Source: DASSQJ01 sp963730165
GTDB lineage: Bacteria > Actinomycetota > Actinomycetes > Actinomycetales > Dermatophilaceae
Length of the DNA: 64,000 nucleotides
Assembly: GCA_963730165.1 (NCBI GenBank)
Contig: CAVSQS010000003.1
Location: 124,001-188,000, forward strand
Direction of reading: 5' to 3'
Under the pieces are notes generated by a model, which was not told the origin of the DNA, did not search any database, and saw nothing but the letters and a program-made list of their open reading frames with translations. Shown piece by piece: positions 17,146-27,395 of this stretch (position 1 is the first letter of the stretch; the number at the start of each line of letters is the position of its first letter). The position numbers and the translations under genes are program-made.

Positions 17146-19608
17146 GTGAGCACCCACCGACCCGACCCCGGCCGCGTCGTCCCCGGCGCGACCTACCGGC
17201 TCCAGGTCCACGGGGGCTTCGGTTTCGACGCGGCCGCCGAGCTCGTCCCGTACCTGGCCGACCTCGGCGTCACGCACGTCTACCTCTCGCCGGTCCTCCA
17301 GCCGGCCCCGGGGTCGACGCACGGCTACGACGTGCTCGACCACACGCGGATCAACCAGGAGGCGGGGGGGCGGCGTGCCTTCGACCGGCTCGCCCGGGCC
17401 TGCCGCGAGCACGGACTGGGCGTCGTCGTCGACGTCGTCCCCAACCACATGGCCGTGCCGGCGCCGGAGTACCTCAACTCACCGTTCTGGTGGCTGCTGC
17501 GCGACGGCCGGCGCTCCCCGTACGCAGGATGGTTCGACGTCGACTGGGTCGCCGAGGAGGACCGCATCCTCATGCCGGTGCTCGGCGGCCCGGTCGAGCA
17601 GGTCCTGGCCCGCGGTGAGCTCGTCGTGGCCGACGACGGTGGACCCTCCGGCAGCGACCACGTGCTGCGGTACTACGATCACGAGTTCCCCGTCGCCCCG
17701 GGCACCGAGGACCTGCCCCTGGCGGAGCTCGTCGACGCCCAGGCCTACCGGCTCTCGAGCTGGCGCGAGGCGGGGGACGCGCTCAACTACCGGCGCTTCT
17801 TCGACGTGACCTCGCTCGTCGCCGTCCGGGTCGAGGACCCGGTCGTCTTCATGGGGACGCACGCGCTCCTGCTGGCGCTCCAGGGCCACGGCACGGTCGA
17901 CGGCTTCCGCATCGACCACCCCGACGGCCTCGCCGACCCCGGCGGCTACCTCGAGCGGCTCGCCGAGGCGACCGGAGGGGCGTGGGTCGTGGTCGAGAAG
18001 ATCCTCGAGGGCAACGAGACGCTTCCCGACGGGTGGCGGTGCGCGGGCACCACCGGCTACGACGCGATGCTGCGGGTCCAGCAGGTCCTGACCCCGGTCG
18101 ACGGCGAGGGGACGCTCGACCGGCTGTGGGCGCAGGTCGCCCCCGAGCCCGGTTCGCTCGAGGCGGTCGTGACCGAGAGCAAGCGGCTCGTCGTCGACGA
18201 CGTCCAGGCCGCGGAGGTCGACCGTCTGATGCGTCTGGTCAGGCGCATCCTGCCCGACGACGACGCGGGAGCGCTGCGCCGGGCCCTGGAGGCACTGCTC
18301 GTCTCGATGGACCGCTACCGTGCGTACGTCGTCCCGGGGCGCGGGGTGGACCCCGAGCAGGCGGCCGTCGTCGACCAGGCGGCGGAGCGGGCCCGCGCCC
18401 ACGTCGCCCCGAGCGAGGCCGACGCGCTCGACCTCGTCGTCGCCCTCGTCCTCGACCGTGAGCTGCCCCGCGCCGCGCTCGACACCGGGGCACTCGCCGA
18501 CGACTTCCGCGTCCGGTTCCAGCAGACGTGCGGCCCGGTCATGGCCAAGGGCATCGAGGACACCGCCTTCTACCGGTGGTTCCGCCTCGCGGGCGCCAAC
18601 GAGGTGGGCGGCGACCCCGAGCACCTCTCGATCGACGTCGAGACCTTCCATGCCTGGTGCGGCCGCGTGCAGCGGGAGTGGCCGCTGTCGATGACCACAC
18701 TCACCACGCACGACACGAAGCGCTCGGAGGACACCCGCGCCCGGCTCATGGTGCTCGCCGAGGACGCCGAGGGGTGGGAGCGCTGGCTCGCGAAGGCGCG
18801 CGAGCTGGCGGCGCGCCACCGTACCCCCCGCGTCGACCCGGTGACCGAGTACCTCGTCTGGCAGACCCTGGTGGGCACCTGGCCGATCACCGGTGGCCGC
18901 CTCGAGCAGTACCTCCTCAAGGCGGTTCGCGAGGCGAAGGTGCACACCGCGTGGGTCGACGGGGACGCCGCGTACGAGGACGAGATCGTCGCGTTCGCGC
19001 GAGCCGTCGTCCGGGACCTCGACGTGCACGCCCACCTCGAGGCCTGGACCGTGCCGCACGAGCCGTCGGTACGGGCCAACATCCTCGGCCAGAAGCTCGT
19101 CCAGCTGACGATGCCCGGTGTGCCCGATGTCTTCCAGGGGTGCGAGATCGGGCGTCTCGCCCTGGTGGACCCCGACAACCGGCGACCGGTCGACTGGGCC
19201 GACCGTGCCCTGCGGCTCTCCCGTGTCCTCGACGACGAGCCCTCCTTCGACCTCGACGACGACAAGATGCGGGTGACCGCGCTGGCCCTGCGGACCCGCC
19301 GGGAGCACTCGGCGGCGTTCACCGGGCCGGACGCCACATACACAGGACTCCGCGCGTCGAGCGAGCACGTCCTGGCCTTCACCCGTGGGGATGCCGACGG
19401 GCCGCGGACGGTCACGGTCGTCACGCGGGGGGCGGGCCGGCTGGCCGGCGAGGGCGGGTTCGGCCACGCCATGGTGGCGGTGCCGCCGGGGGAGTGGCTC
19501 GACGTCCTGGCCCGTCGCACCCACTCGGTCGGCGACGGCGGGTTGCTGCTGGCCGACCTCCTCGCCGAGTGGCCGGTGGCCCTGCTCGTCCGGGAGGGAT
19601 CCTCGTGA
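17146..19608 (+). CDS. treY: Maltooligosyl trehalose synthase
   Basis: An 820-residue GH13 enzyme that turns the reducing-end alpha-1,4 bond of a maltooligosaccharide into an alpha,alpha-1,1 bond. PGATYRLQVHGGFGFD opens the barrel, DVVPNHMA is the first conserved region, VDGFRIDHPDGL holds the nucleophile Asp, VVEKIL the Glu, and TTHDTKRSED the third acid; the last motif is specific to TreY. GTG 17146 is preferred to GTG 17140, which would lie only 3 nt from the GAAGG site. It overlaps treZ by 4 nt (GTGA). Together with TreZ it forms the TreYZ pathway for the osmoprotectant trehalose. Confidence 0.93.
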   Translation: MSTHRPDPGRVVPGATYRLQVHGGFGFDAAAELVPYLADLGVTHVYLSPVLQPAPGSTHGYDVLDHTRINQEAGGRRAFDRLARACREHGLGVVVDVVPNHMAVPAPEYLNSPFWWLLRDGRRSPYAGWFDVDWVAEEDRILMPVLGGPVEQVLARGELVVADDGGPSGSDHVLRYYDHEFPVAPGTEDLPLAELVDAQAYRLSSWREAGDALNYRRFFDVTSLVAVRVEDPVVFMGTHALLLALQGHGTVDGFRIDHPDGLADPGGYLERLAEATGGAWVVVEKILEGNETLPDGWRCAGTTGYDAMLRVQQVLTPVDGEGTLDRLWAQVAPEPGSLEAVVTESKRLVVDDVQAAEVDRLMRLVRRILPDDDAGALRRALEALLVSMDRYRAYVVPGRGVDPEQAAVVDQAAERARAHVAPSEADALDLVVALVLDRELPRAALDTGALADDFRVRFQQTCGPVMAKGIEDTAFYRWFRLAGANEVGGDPEHLSIDVETFHAWCGRVQREWPLSMTTLTTHDTKRSEDTRARLMVLAEDAEGWERWLAKARELAARHRTPRVDPVTEYLVWQTLVGTWPITGGRLEQYLLKAVREAKVHTAWVDGDAAYEDEIVAFARAVVRDLDVHAHLEAWTVPHEPSVRANILGQKLVQLTMPGVPDVFQGCEIGRLALVDPDNRRPVDWADRALRLSRVLDDEPSFDLDDDKMRVTALALRTRREHSAAFTGPDATYTGLRASSEHVLAFTRGDADGPRTVTVVTRGAGRLAGEGGFGHAMVAVPPGEWLDVLARRTHSVGDGGLLLADLLAEWPVALLVREGSS

Positions 19609-21479
19609 CCGCCGTGATGCCACCGCCGGCCACGCCGGACGAGGTCTGGGTCTGGGCGCCGAACCCGGAGCGTGTCGAGCTCGAGTGGGCGCCGGTCGAC
19701 GAGGGCGGCCGGGTGCGCGCGAGCAGCCGACGGCGGGACCCGATGGTCCCCACCGGTCACGGGTGGTGGCGCTGGACCGGCGGCGGCGCGGGCGCAGCCA
19801 TCGACTACGCCTTCGTCCTCGACGGTGAGGACCCGCCGCTGCCCGACCCCCGCAGCGCGTGGCAGCCGTACGGTGTCCACGGCCCGAGCCGCACCGTCGA
19901 CACCGCGACCTTCCCGTGGACGGACGCGGGATGGCCCGGCACGCGAGGGGGCTCCGGCGTGCTCGGCGCGGTCGTCTACGAGCTGCACGTCGGGACGTTC
20001 ACGCGGCAGGGCACCTTCGACGCCGCCGTGGAGCGCCTCGACCACCTGGTCTCCCTCGGCGTCGACGTCGTCGAGCTGATGCCGGTGGCCGCCTTCCCGA
20101 CCGACCGCGGCTGGGGCTACGACGGGGTGGGGCTCTACGCGGTCCAGGACGGCTACGGCGGCCCCGCCGGCCTGGCCCGGTTCGTCGACGCCTGCCACGC
20201 CCGCGGCCTGGCCGTCGCGCTCGACGTGGTCCACAACCACCTCGGCGCGAGTGGCAACTACCTCGCCCGGTTCGCGCCCTACTTCACCTCCGCCCACGAG
20301 ACCCCGTGGGGCCCGGCCGTGAACCTCGACCACCACGGGTGCGACGAGGTGCGGGCCTTCCTCGTCGAGGCCACTCGCCGCTGGTTCCGCGAGTACCACC
20401 TGGACGCCCTCCGACTCGATGCCGTGCACGAGCTCAAGGACGACTCGCCGCGGCACTACCTCGCCGAGCTGTCCGACGAGGTCGCGGCGCTGGCCGTCGA
20501 CCTCGGCCGTCCGTGCGACCTCGTCGCCGAGAGCGACCTCAACGACACCGTCATGGTCACCCCGACCTCCGCGGGCGGGCGGGGGATGACGGCCCAGTGG
20601 GACGACGACCTGCACCACGCCCTCCACGTCGCACTGACCGGTGAGACGCAGGGCTACTACGCCGACTTCTCGGGCCACTGCGAGGCCATGCCCGACGGCG
20701 GCCCGCTCGCGGTCCTCGGCAAGGTGTTGACCCGCGGCTTCCTCCACGACGGGGCCGTCTCCAGCTTCCGAGGAACGGCATGGGGTCGACCCGTCGACAC
20801 CGAGAGACTCGACGCCCGCCGCCTGCTCGGCTACCTCCAGACCCACGACCAGGTGGGCAACCGCGCCACCGGGGAGCGCATCTCGGCACTCGTCGCCGAC
20901 CCCGGTCTCCAGGCGGCCGGCGCCGCGCTCTACCTCCTCGCACCCACGACCCCGATGCTCTTCATGGGGGAGGAGTGGGCCGCCTCGACCCCGTGGCAGT
21001 TCTTCACGAGCTTCGAGGAGGACTGGCTCGTCGATGCCGTCCGCGGCGGGCGCCGCGCCGAGTTCGGCAGCCACGGGTGGGCGGCCGAGGAGGTCCCCGA
21101 CCCGCAGGACCCCGCGACCCGGGACCGCTCCGTCCTGGACTGGTCCGAGGTGGACGCCGAGCCGCACGCGCGGATGCTGCGCTGGTACGCCGCCTGCACG
21201 GCCCTCCGTCGCGAGCGCGTCGGGCCGGGCGCCACGCGGTTCGCCGACACGACCGCCGCCTTCGACGAGGACGAGCGCTGGTTCGTCCTGGTGCGGCGCC
21301 CCCACGAGGGTGCGTCCGTGGCGGTCGTCGCCAACCTCGGGGACACGGTGCGGACCGTGCCGGTCGAGCGGGCCGCCGGGCTGCTCCTCGCGTGGTCGCG
21401 CGGCGGGACCGACGTGGTGGCGGACGGCGTGCGACTCCCGGGGCGCTCGGCTGCCGTCGTCGCCCTCCGCGACCGCTGA
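19605..21479 (+). CDS. treZ: Malto-oligosyltrehalose trehalohydrolase
   Basis: A 624-residue GH13 enzyme that cuts trehalose from maltooligosyl trehalose made by TreY. An N-terminal CBM48-like domain (VWVWAPNPERVELEW) precedes the barrel; VVYELHVGTFT, LDALRLDAVHEL (nucleophile Asp), DLVAESDLND (Glu) and QTHDQVGNR (Asp) are the catalytic regions, and MLFMGEEWAASTPWQFF is typical of TreZ. The GTG overlaps the treY stop, preceded by GGGAGGGA, so it is translationally coupled. It is the last gene of the glgX-treY-treZ operon, with a 64-nt gap before the ABC exporter operon. Confidence 0.93.
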   Translation: MTAVMPPPATPDEVWVWAPNPERVELEWAPVDEGGRVRASSRRRDPMVPTGHGWWRWTGGGAGAAIDYAFVLDGEDPPLPDPRSAWQPYGVHGPSRTVDTATFPWTDAGWPGTRGGSGVLGAVVYELHVGTFTRQGTFDAAVERLDHLVSLGVDVVELMPVAAFPTDRGWGYDGVGLYAVQDGYGGPAGLARFVDACHARGLAVALDVVHNHLGASGNYLARFAPYFTSAHETPWGPAVNLDHHGCDEVRAFLVEATRRWFREYHLDALRLDAVHELKDDSPRHYLAELSDEVAALAVDLGRPCDLVAESDLNDTVMVTPTSAGGRGMTAQWDDDLHHALHVALTGETQGYYADFSGHCEAMPDGGPLAVLGKVLTRGFLHDGAVSSFRGTAWGRPVDTERLDARRLLGYLQTHDQVGNRATGERISALVADPGLQAAGAALYLLAPTTPMLFMGEEWAASTPWQFFTSFEEDWLVDAVRGGRRAEFGSHGWAAEEVPDPQDPATRDRSVLDWSEVDAEPHARMLRWYAACTALRRERVGPGATRFADTTAAFDEDERWFVLVRRPHEGASVAVVANLGDTVRTVPVERAAGLLLAWSRGGTDVVADGVRLPGRSAAVVALRDR

Positions 21480-21501
21480 CGGAGGGGGTGGCGGCGGGCG
21501 C

Positions 21502-21507
21502 TAGGGT
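21502..21507 (+). promoter_or_regulatory. -10 element TAGGGT of the ABC exporter operon
   Basis: TAGGGT lies 36 nt before the ATG at 21544 and is followed by the ribosome binding site GAGGAAACGAGGG. The -35 region is not recognisable. Confidence 0.4.
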
Positions 21508-21543
21508 GGCCCGGTCCAGCCACCGGGCGAGAGGAAACGAGGG

Positions 21544-24500
21544 ATGGGGCTCGCGCGCCTGTTGCGCCGGCGCCTGCGCACCCACCCCGTCGCCGTGGCG
21601 GCCATCGTCACGTCGGTGCTCATGTCGCTCCTCGTCGTCACGGCGCTGCGCCTGCTGTCCGCCGACATCGCCGACGCCGGCGTCCGCTCGGCCCTCGAGG
21701 TGCCGCCCGGGGGCCGCTCGGTCGCCGTCTCGTCCTCGCTGCGACCGGGGGAGCTCTCCTCCGCCGACACGGGAGTCCGAGGGGCTCTGGCCCCACTCGG
21801 GGACGTCCGGCTGACGCGGGTCGGGACGACGACCTCCCGCGGCATCGCCGGCCGGGCCGACACCGACCGCGCCGTCCTCGCCGACGTCCCGGACCTGGCC
21901 GCGTCCGCCCGGCTCGTCGACGGGGTCTGGCCGCAGGCGCCGCGGGGCGCGGCGGCCCGGCCGGGGGGCGGCGTCGTCGACGTGGTGCTCCCGCAGACGG
22001 CGGCCAGGGCCCTCGGGGTCGGGGTCGGCGACGATCTGGCGCTCGTCGACCTCGTCGTGGCCGATGCCCCGCGCCAGGTCGTGCGGGTGAGCGGCACCTT
22101 CCAGCCGACCGACCCGCAGGACCCGCTGTGGGTCGACCTGCCCCTCGCCCTCACCGGGGTGGCGGAGTCCGACTTCACCTCGTACGGCCCGCTCGTCCTC
22201 GGACCGGGTGCCTTCGACACCCCGCTGGTGGGGTCCTCGACCGTCACCTGGCGTGCGGTCCCCCCGCTCACCGGCCTCACCGCCGGGGACCTCCCGGCGG
22301 CGCGCGAGCGTGCGCAGGAGGCCGCGAGGGCGCTCGACCTGCTCGACCTGCGCAGCATCCGCGTCCAGGACCCCGTGCCCGGGCTCCTCGACCGGGCCGG
22401 ACTCGTCGCCGAGCGCATCCGCGTGGCGCTCCTCGTGCCCTCCGTCCTGCTCGCCGTGCTCGGCACCGTCTCGCTCGTCGTCGCCGCCTCGCTCCTCGCC
22501 GGCCTGCGCGACGGCGAGACCCGGCTGCTGCGGACCCGGGGGGCATCGACGGCCCAGCTCGGGCTGCTGGCGCTCGGTGAGGCGCTGCTCGTGGCCCTCC
22601 TCGGGCTCCTGGGGACCGTCCTCGTGGCGCCGCCGCTCGCCCGGTTCGTCGCGGGCTCCTTCGTCGCCGGTGCCGGTACCGAGGAGGCCGGACGGGTCTG
22701 GTCGACCGCCCTGCCGCTCGCCGCGCTCGCCGTCGCCGTCTCGGTCGTGACGACGCTCTGGGTGGGGCGTGCCCCCGGCTCGGCGTCGGGGCAGGGGCGT
22801 GGACGGCTGCTGCGCGTCGCCGTGGGCTCGGGCGTCGACGTGGTCCTCGTCGGGCTCGCGGTCCTCGCCGCCGTGCAGCTGCGTCGCTACGACGTGGCGG
22901 CGGCGACCGGCGTCGATCCGTTGACCACCGCCGCTCCGGTCCTCGTGGTGGCCGGGCTCGCCGTCCTCAGCCTCCGGCTCATCCCGCTTCTCGCGCGGGC
23001 TGTGGCGCGGCTGGCCGCACCGCGGCGCGGGCTCGGTCTCGCGTGGGGGTCGTGGCAGTTCTCCCGGCGGGTCGCCGGGCAGGCCGGCACGCTCCTGCTC
23101 GTGCTGCTCGCCGTCGGCATGGGCACGGTCGCGCTCGGCCACTCGGCCACCGCAGGGCAGGCCGTCGCGGACCAGTCCGCGTTCGACAGCGGCGCCGCGG
23201 TCAGGGTGGTCCGCGCCAACGCGGCGGCGAGCAGCACCACGCTCGACGGGATCACGGAGCGGGCCGCAGGGGGCCCGGAGCGGGTCATGCCCGCGTACCG
23301 CACCAGCGTCCGGCTCGGTGACCTCGACGACGTCACCGTGCTCGCCGTCGACGCGGCGACCGCCGGGCGGGTCATGGACCCCCGCCCGGACACGGTGCGC
23401 GGTGTCGCCTGGCCGGATGCCGTGGCCCGGCTGCTCGACGAGCGCGACCTCGGAGGGGGCGTCCGGATACCGCCGGGGTCCGAGCGCCTCGCCGTGAGCG
23501 CCCGACTGCTGGCCCCCGGCACGACGCGCCCGCTGGTCTTCCCGGCCAGCCTGCACGTGCGGGACGCCCGGGGCCTCGTCGCGGCACTGCCACTCGGTAC
23601 GGTCTCGACCGAGCCGTCGACGCTGCTCGTCGACCTCGCCGGCGCCGGGCTCACCGAACCGCTCAGTGTCGTCGGCATCCAGGTACCCCTGCCCGACTGG
23701 ATCCACTTCGTCGCTCCCGCTTCCGCGGTCGGGCTGGTGGTGACCGACCTCGAGGCCGACGGCACCCGTCTGGACGACTCGGGCCTTCGCACGCACCGGA
23801 CCACGTCCGGGCTCTGGTGGGCCGCACCCCCGGCGGGTCTGCAGAGCGTGCCGGCGCTGGTCACCGCCGAGGTGGCCGAGGGGATCGACGCGGCGGGGGG
23901 AGGGCCGCTCGTCCTCCAGGTCGGGCCGGTGGCGGTGCCGATCACCGTCGCAGGCGTCCTCGACGTGCTCCCCACCGCCGAGACCCCCACCCGGGGGGTC
24001 CTCGTCGACCTCCCGACCGTCCAGGCGGTCTCCCAGCAGGGGGTGCGACCCTCGAGCACCATCTCGCCCGGGGAGTTCTGGGCCGACCCCGGCGACCCGA
24101 CGGCCGCCGCGGCCGCCGTGCGCGCGCAGGTGCCGCACGGGACGACGGTCATCGTGCGGTCCGAGGTGGAGGAGCAGCGCTCGACCAACCCGGTCAACGC
24201 CGGGATGCGGGCCGCGATGGTCCTCGTGACGCTGGCCGCGGTGCTCCTCGCCGCCGTCGGCTTCGCCGCGACGACGGCCGCCCTCGGGCGCACCCGACGC
24301 CACGAGAACTCGGTGCTGCTCGCGCTCGGCACGCCGCCGGGCACCATCCGCACCGTCCTGCTCCTCGAACGGGTCCTCGTCACCGTCGTCACCGTGCTCG
24401 TCGGAGTCGCTCTCGGTGTCGTCGCGGCCCTCACGGTCGTCCCCCTCCTCGTCGGCGGCGACGGCCACCCGCAGGTGCCCGACGTGCTCGTCGTCGTCCC

Positions 24501-24624
24501 CGGGGGTCCGGTCGTGCTGCTCGCCGCCGTCGTCACCGGCGTGCTCTCGCTCGTCGGCCTGCTCGTCCTGCGCAGCTCGGTCGGTGACCTGGGTCGCGAG
24601 CTGCGCCGGGGGGACGAGTCATGA
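21544..24624 (+). CDS. ABC transporter permease with two FtsX domains (large MacB/LolC-like)
   Basis: A 1026-residue membrane protein. Hydrophobic segments lie near residues 20-40, 293-320, 343-372, 386-410, 430-446, 463-488 and 515-533, then after a second long extracellular region at 893-915, 946-970 and 990-1010. This matches the ten-helix double-FtsX permease with a MacB-like periplasmic domain after helix 1. RTRGAS after the second helix is the usual FtsX coupling region. It is the first gene of a four-gene unit in which all junctions overlap by 4 nt. Such systems export or extract lipids, lipoproteins or peptides; the cargo is unknown. Confidence 0.85.
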   Translation: MGLARLLRRRLRTHPVAVAAIVTSVLMSLLVVTALRLLSADIADAGVRSALEVPPGGRSVAVSSSLRPGELSSADTGVRGALAPLGDVRLTRVGTTTSRGIAGRADTDRAVLADVPDLAASARLVDGVWPQAPRGAAARPGGGVVDVVLPQTAARALGVGVGDDLALVDLVVADAPRQVVRVSGTFQPTDPQDPLWVDLPLALTGVAESDFTSYGPLVLGPGAFDTPLVGSSTVTWRAVPPLTGLTAGDLPAARERAQEAARALDLLDLRSIRVQDPVPGLLDRAGLVAERIRVALLVPSVLLAVLGTVSLVVAASLLAGLRDGETRLLRTRGASTAQLGLLALGEALLVALLGLLGTVLVAPPLARFVAGSFVAGAGTEEAGRVWSTALPLAALAVAVSVVTTLWVGRAPGSASGQGRGRLLRVAVGSGVDVVLVGLAVLAAVQLRRYDVAAATGVDPLTTAAPVLVVAGLAVLSLRLIPLLARAVARLAAPRRGLGLAWGSWQFSRRVAGQAGTLLLVLLAVGMGTVALGHSATAGQAVADQSAFDSGAAVRVVRANAAASSTTLDGITERAAGGPERVMPAYRTSVRLGDLDDVTVLAVDAATAGRVMDPRPDTVRGVAWPDAVARLLDERDLGGGVRIPPGSERLAVSARLLAPGTTRPLVFPASLHVRDARGLVAALPLGTVSTEPSTLLVDLAGAGLTEPLSVVGIQVPLPDWIHFVAPASAVGLVVTDLEADGTRLDDSGLRTHRTTSGLWWAAPPAGLQSVPALVTAEVAEGIDAAGGGPLVLQVGPVAVPITVAGVLDVLPTAETPTRGVLVDLPTVQAVSQQGVRPSSTISPGEFWADPGDPTAAAAAVRAQVPHGTTVIVRSEVEEQRSTNPVNAGMRAAMVLVTLAAVLLAAVGFAATTAALGRTRRHENSVLLALGTPPGTIRTVLLLERVLVTVVTVLVGVALGVVAALTVVPLLVGGDGHPQVPDVLVVVPGGPVVLLAAVVTGVLSLVGLLVLRSSVGDLGRELRRGDES

Positions 24625-27395
24625 CGTGGTTCGGGCTGCTGCGGCGCTCCCTCGGACGGGGTCGCCTCGTCGCCGTGCTGCTCGCGGTCGTCGCCGGCCT
24701 CGCCGCCGCCTACGTCGTCGCGGTGCCGCGGCACGCCTCGGTGGCCGTCGACGAGGCCCTCGGAGACGAGGTGGCGGCCGCCACGGTGCAGGCCCGCGAG
24801 GTGGGGCTCGCCATCACGCCCCGGCCCATCGGGGCCCCCACCCTGCAGGAGGATCCGGGTCGGGGGTCGACGCCGCCGTTCGAGCAGGTCGACGCCGCGG
24901 TGCGAGCCGTGATGGGGCCGGATGTCGAGTCGCTCTTCGGTGACCCCTCGTGGGCGGCCCAGAGCGACCCGCTGCTCATCACGCGGTCCTCCGGCGAGCC
25001 GGTGAGCACCGACCGGCTCCAGGTGCTCCTGCGGGTCCAGTCCGGCCTCGACCAGCGCGTCCGCTGGGTCTCCGGGTCGGCCCCCGGCGACGCGGAGGAG
25101 GAGCGGACCCTGGAGACCGCCGCGGGTCCCCGGACCGTGCGGGTCGTCCCCGTGGCCGTGGCCGACCGGACGGCCCGCCGGTGGGGGCTCGCGGTCGGCG
25201 ACCGTCTCGACCTCACGCCCGAGGGGGCGAGCCCGACGGCCGCCGTCGTCGTGACCGGTACCTACGAGCCCCTCGACACCGCCGACGGCTTCTGGCAGGT
25301 CGAGCCGCGCCTGACCGGGGTCGCCGCGATACCGCTCGCACTGGGCGGGGTGATCCAGCAGGGGGCACTCGTCGCCGCACCGGAGTCCTACCGGGCCGTG
25401 AGCGACGCCCTGTGGCGGGTGCGACCGGGCACCGACGACGGATCCGGCTCACCGGCGCTCGCCCACTCGTGGCGTTACCCCCTCGATCCCGACCGCCTCA
25501 CAGCCGCCGATGTGACCCCGCTGCGCGCCTTCCTCGTCCGGCTCGACGGCGACGCGCGCATCCGTGACGCCCTGACGCAACCGGTGCGGATCACGACCGG
25601 CATCGCTGCCATCCTCGACCGTTACGAGGCGGCCGTCCGCACCACCTCCGTGATGACGTCGTTCGCCACCGCCGGAGTGGCCGCCCTGGCCATCCTCGTC
25701 CTCGCCCTGACCGCGGTCGTCGGCGTGACCCGGCGCACCGCGGAGGTCCGGATGCTGCGCACACGAGGGGCGTCCGCGGGACTCGTCGCCGCCCTGTTGG
25801 CCGTCGAGGTGGCGCTCGTCGTCGTGCCGGTCTCGGTCGTCGGGGTGCTGCTCGTGCACCTCCTCGTCCCCGGGTCCACGCCCGGCGCGGGGTGGATGGA
25901 GGCGGGGGTCGTCGTCGCCGTGCCGGTCGCGACCGTCGTGCTCGGCGGGGTGCTGAGGGTGCGGGCGCTCGACCGCCCGGTCGCCGCCGACGCGGAGACC
26001 ACGATCCTCGTGCGGCGGGCCCGCCGTGCGGTGCTCGAGCTCGCGACCATCGCCGTGGCGGTGCTCGCCGTCACGACGGTCCGCAGCCGCGGCACCCAGA
26101 TCGCCGCCGGCACCACGGACTGGTACGCAGCCCTGGCGCCCACGCTCGTGGCGCTCGCGGTGTCGGTGCTCGTCGTCCGGGCCGTGCCCCCAGGGCTGCG
26201 GTGGCTCGCGGGTCGCGCCTCCCGCCGCCGGGGACTCGTCGCGTTCGTCGGCCTGGCGCGTGCGGCGCGGACCGGTGCCAGTGCCGTCCTGCCCGTCCTC
26301 ACCGTCGTCGTCGGGGCCACGGTGCTGGGGCTGCTCGCGGCGACTTCCTCGACGGTCGCGGTCCAGCGCGAGCTCGCGGCCTACCGTGCCGTCGGGGCCG
26401 ACGTGCGCGTCGACGCCGCGCGCCTGGACCCCGCTGACGTCGAGGCGCTCGCAGCCACCCCCGGCGTGCGCGCGGTGGTGCCCGCCTTCAGCGACCCGGG
26501 CGCCACCGTCCGCACCGAGGACGGCACGCGCCAGGTCCTCCTGCTCGGCGTCGACCCGCAGGCCTATGCCGAGGTGCTCCGCGGGACCCCGATCCAGTCC
26601 GGCCTCTCGCTCGGCGACGGCACGGACGGAGCGCTGCCGGCCCTGGTGAGCCCGGACCTCCGTGCCGGTACCGGAGCGGTGCTCGTCGTGAGGAGGGCAG
26701 AGGTGCCGCTCGAGCCCGTCCGGGCCGTCCCCGGGCTGGAGCGGGTGGCCCTCGGTCGGGCCACGCCGGTCGTCGTCGTGCCGCTCGAGGCCCTCCAGGG
26801 GGTGGTCCCCTCCGCCCAGCCGAACGTCGCCTTCGTCGCGGCCGACCCCTCCGCCGCCCAGGCGTTGGCCACGGCCCCCCTCGACGAGGTGACCGAGGGC
26901 AGCCTCGTCACGGGTGTCTCCTCCGCGCGCGACGTCGCCGAGGCGGTGACCCGCCTCGCGCTCCCCGCGCTCGTCACCACCACCTACCTCGTCGCGGCGG
27001 TCCTCGCGGCGCTGCTGACCCTCCTCGCCGTCCTGCTCGTCCTCGCGGCGACGCACGACGAGCGCTCGACCCTCATCGCGCGTCTGCGCACGCTCGGCCT
27101 CCCGCACGGGGACGAGCGTGCCCTGGCCTGGACGGAGGTCCTCCCGGTCGTCACCGTGGCGGCACTCGCCGGGGGCGTCGTCGGTTCGCTGGCGCCATGG
27201 CTCGTGGCCGCCGCCCTCGACCTCGGGCCGTTCACGGGGGCCGTCAGCCGCCTCACCGTCGACCCACGACCCGCCACCGCCCTGCTGGCCGCCGGGGCCG
27301 TCGTCGTCCTCGGCGGCCTCGCCCTCCTGCTCGACGCCCTGGCTGCGCGCCGGGGCCCCCTTGCCGACCACCTGCGCAGAGGAGCAACGGCATGA
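24621..27395 (+). CDS. ABC transporter permease with two FtsX domains, second of the operon
   Basis: A 924-residue permease starting at an ATG that overlaps the previous stop (ATGA). An N-terminal helix at residues 13-33, a large extracellular domain to about 340, a six-helix block (344-369, 390-418, 429-445, 472-489, 507-523, 555-577), another extracellular domain, and a C-terminal block (784-812, 840-865, 891-905) mirror the first permease. RMLRTRGASAG follows the first FtsX helix. The two are clearly paralogues with low similarity, so they probably form a heterodimer. Overlaps the next ATPase gene by 4 nt. Confidence 0.85.
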   Translation: MTWFGLLRRSLGRGRLVAVLLAVVAGLAAAYVVAVPRHASVAVDEALGDEVAAATVQAREVGLAITPRPIGAPTLQEDPGRGSTPPFEQVDAAVRAVMGPDVESLFGDPSWAAQSDPLLITRSSGEPVSTDRLQVLLRVQSGLDQRVRWVSGSAPGDAEEERTLETAAGPRTVRVVPVAVADRTARRWGLAVGDRLDLTPEGASPTAAVVVTGTYEPLDTADGFWQVEPRLTGVAAIPLALGGVIQQGALVAAPESYRAVSDALWRVRPGTDDGSGSPALAHSWRYPLDPDRLTAADVTPLRAFLVRLDGDARIRDALTQPVRITTGIAAILDRYEAAVRTTSVMTSFATAGVAALAILVLALTAVVGVTRRTAEVRMLRTRGASAGLVAALLAVEVALVVVPVSVVGVLLVHLLVPGSTPGAGWMEAGVVVAVPVATVVLGGVLRVRALDRPVAADAETTILVRRARRAVLELATIAVAVLAVTTVRSRGTQIAAGTTDWYAALAPTLVALAVSVLVVRAVPPGLRWLAGRASRRRGLVAFVGLARAARTGASAVLPVLTVVVGATVLGLLAATSSTVAVQRELAAYRAVGADVRVDAARLDPADVEALAATPGVRAVVPAFSDPGATVRTEDGTRQVLLLGVDPQAYAEVLRGTPIQSGLSLGDGTDGALPALVSPDLRAGTGAVLVVRRAEVPLEPVRAVPGLERVALGRATPVVVVPLEALQGVVPSAQPNVAFVAADPSAAQALATAPLDEVTEGSLVTGVSSARDVAEAVTRLALPALVTTTYLVAAVLAALLTLLAVLLVLAATHDERSTLIARLRTLGLPHGDERALAWTEVLPVVTVAALAGGVVGSLAPWLVAAALDLGPFTGAVSRLTVDPRPATALLAAGAVVVLGGLALLLDALAARRGPLADHLRRGATA

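Noticed and set aside
21004..24468. A 1154-codon minus-strand frame opposite treZ and the first ABC permease
   Set aside because: The product is Arg/Gly/His/Asp repeats typical of an antisense frame; both plus-strand genes have clear motifs.
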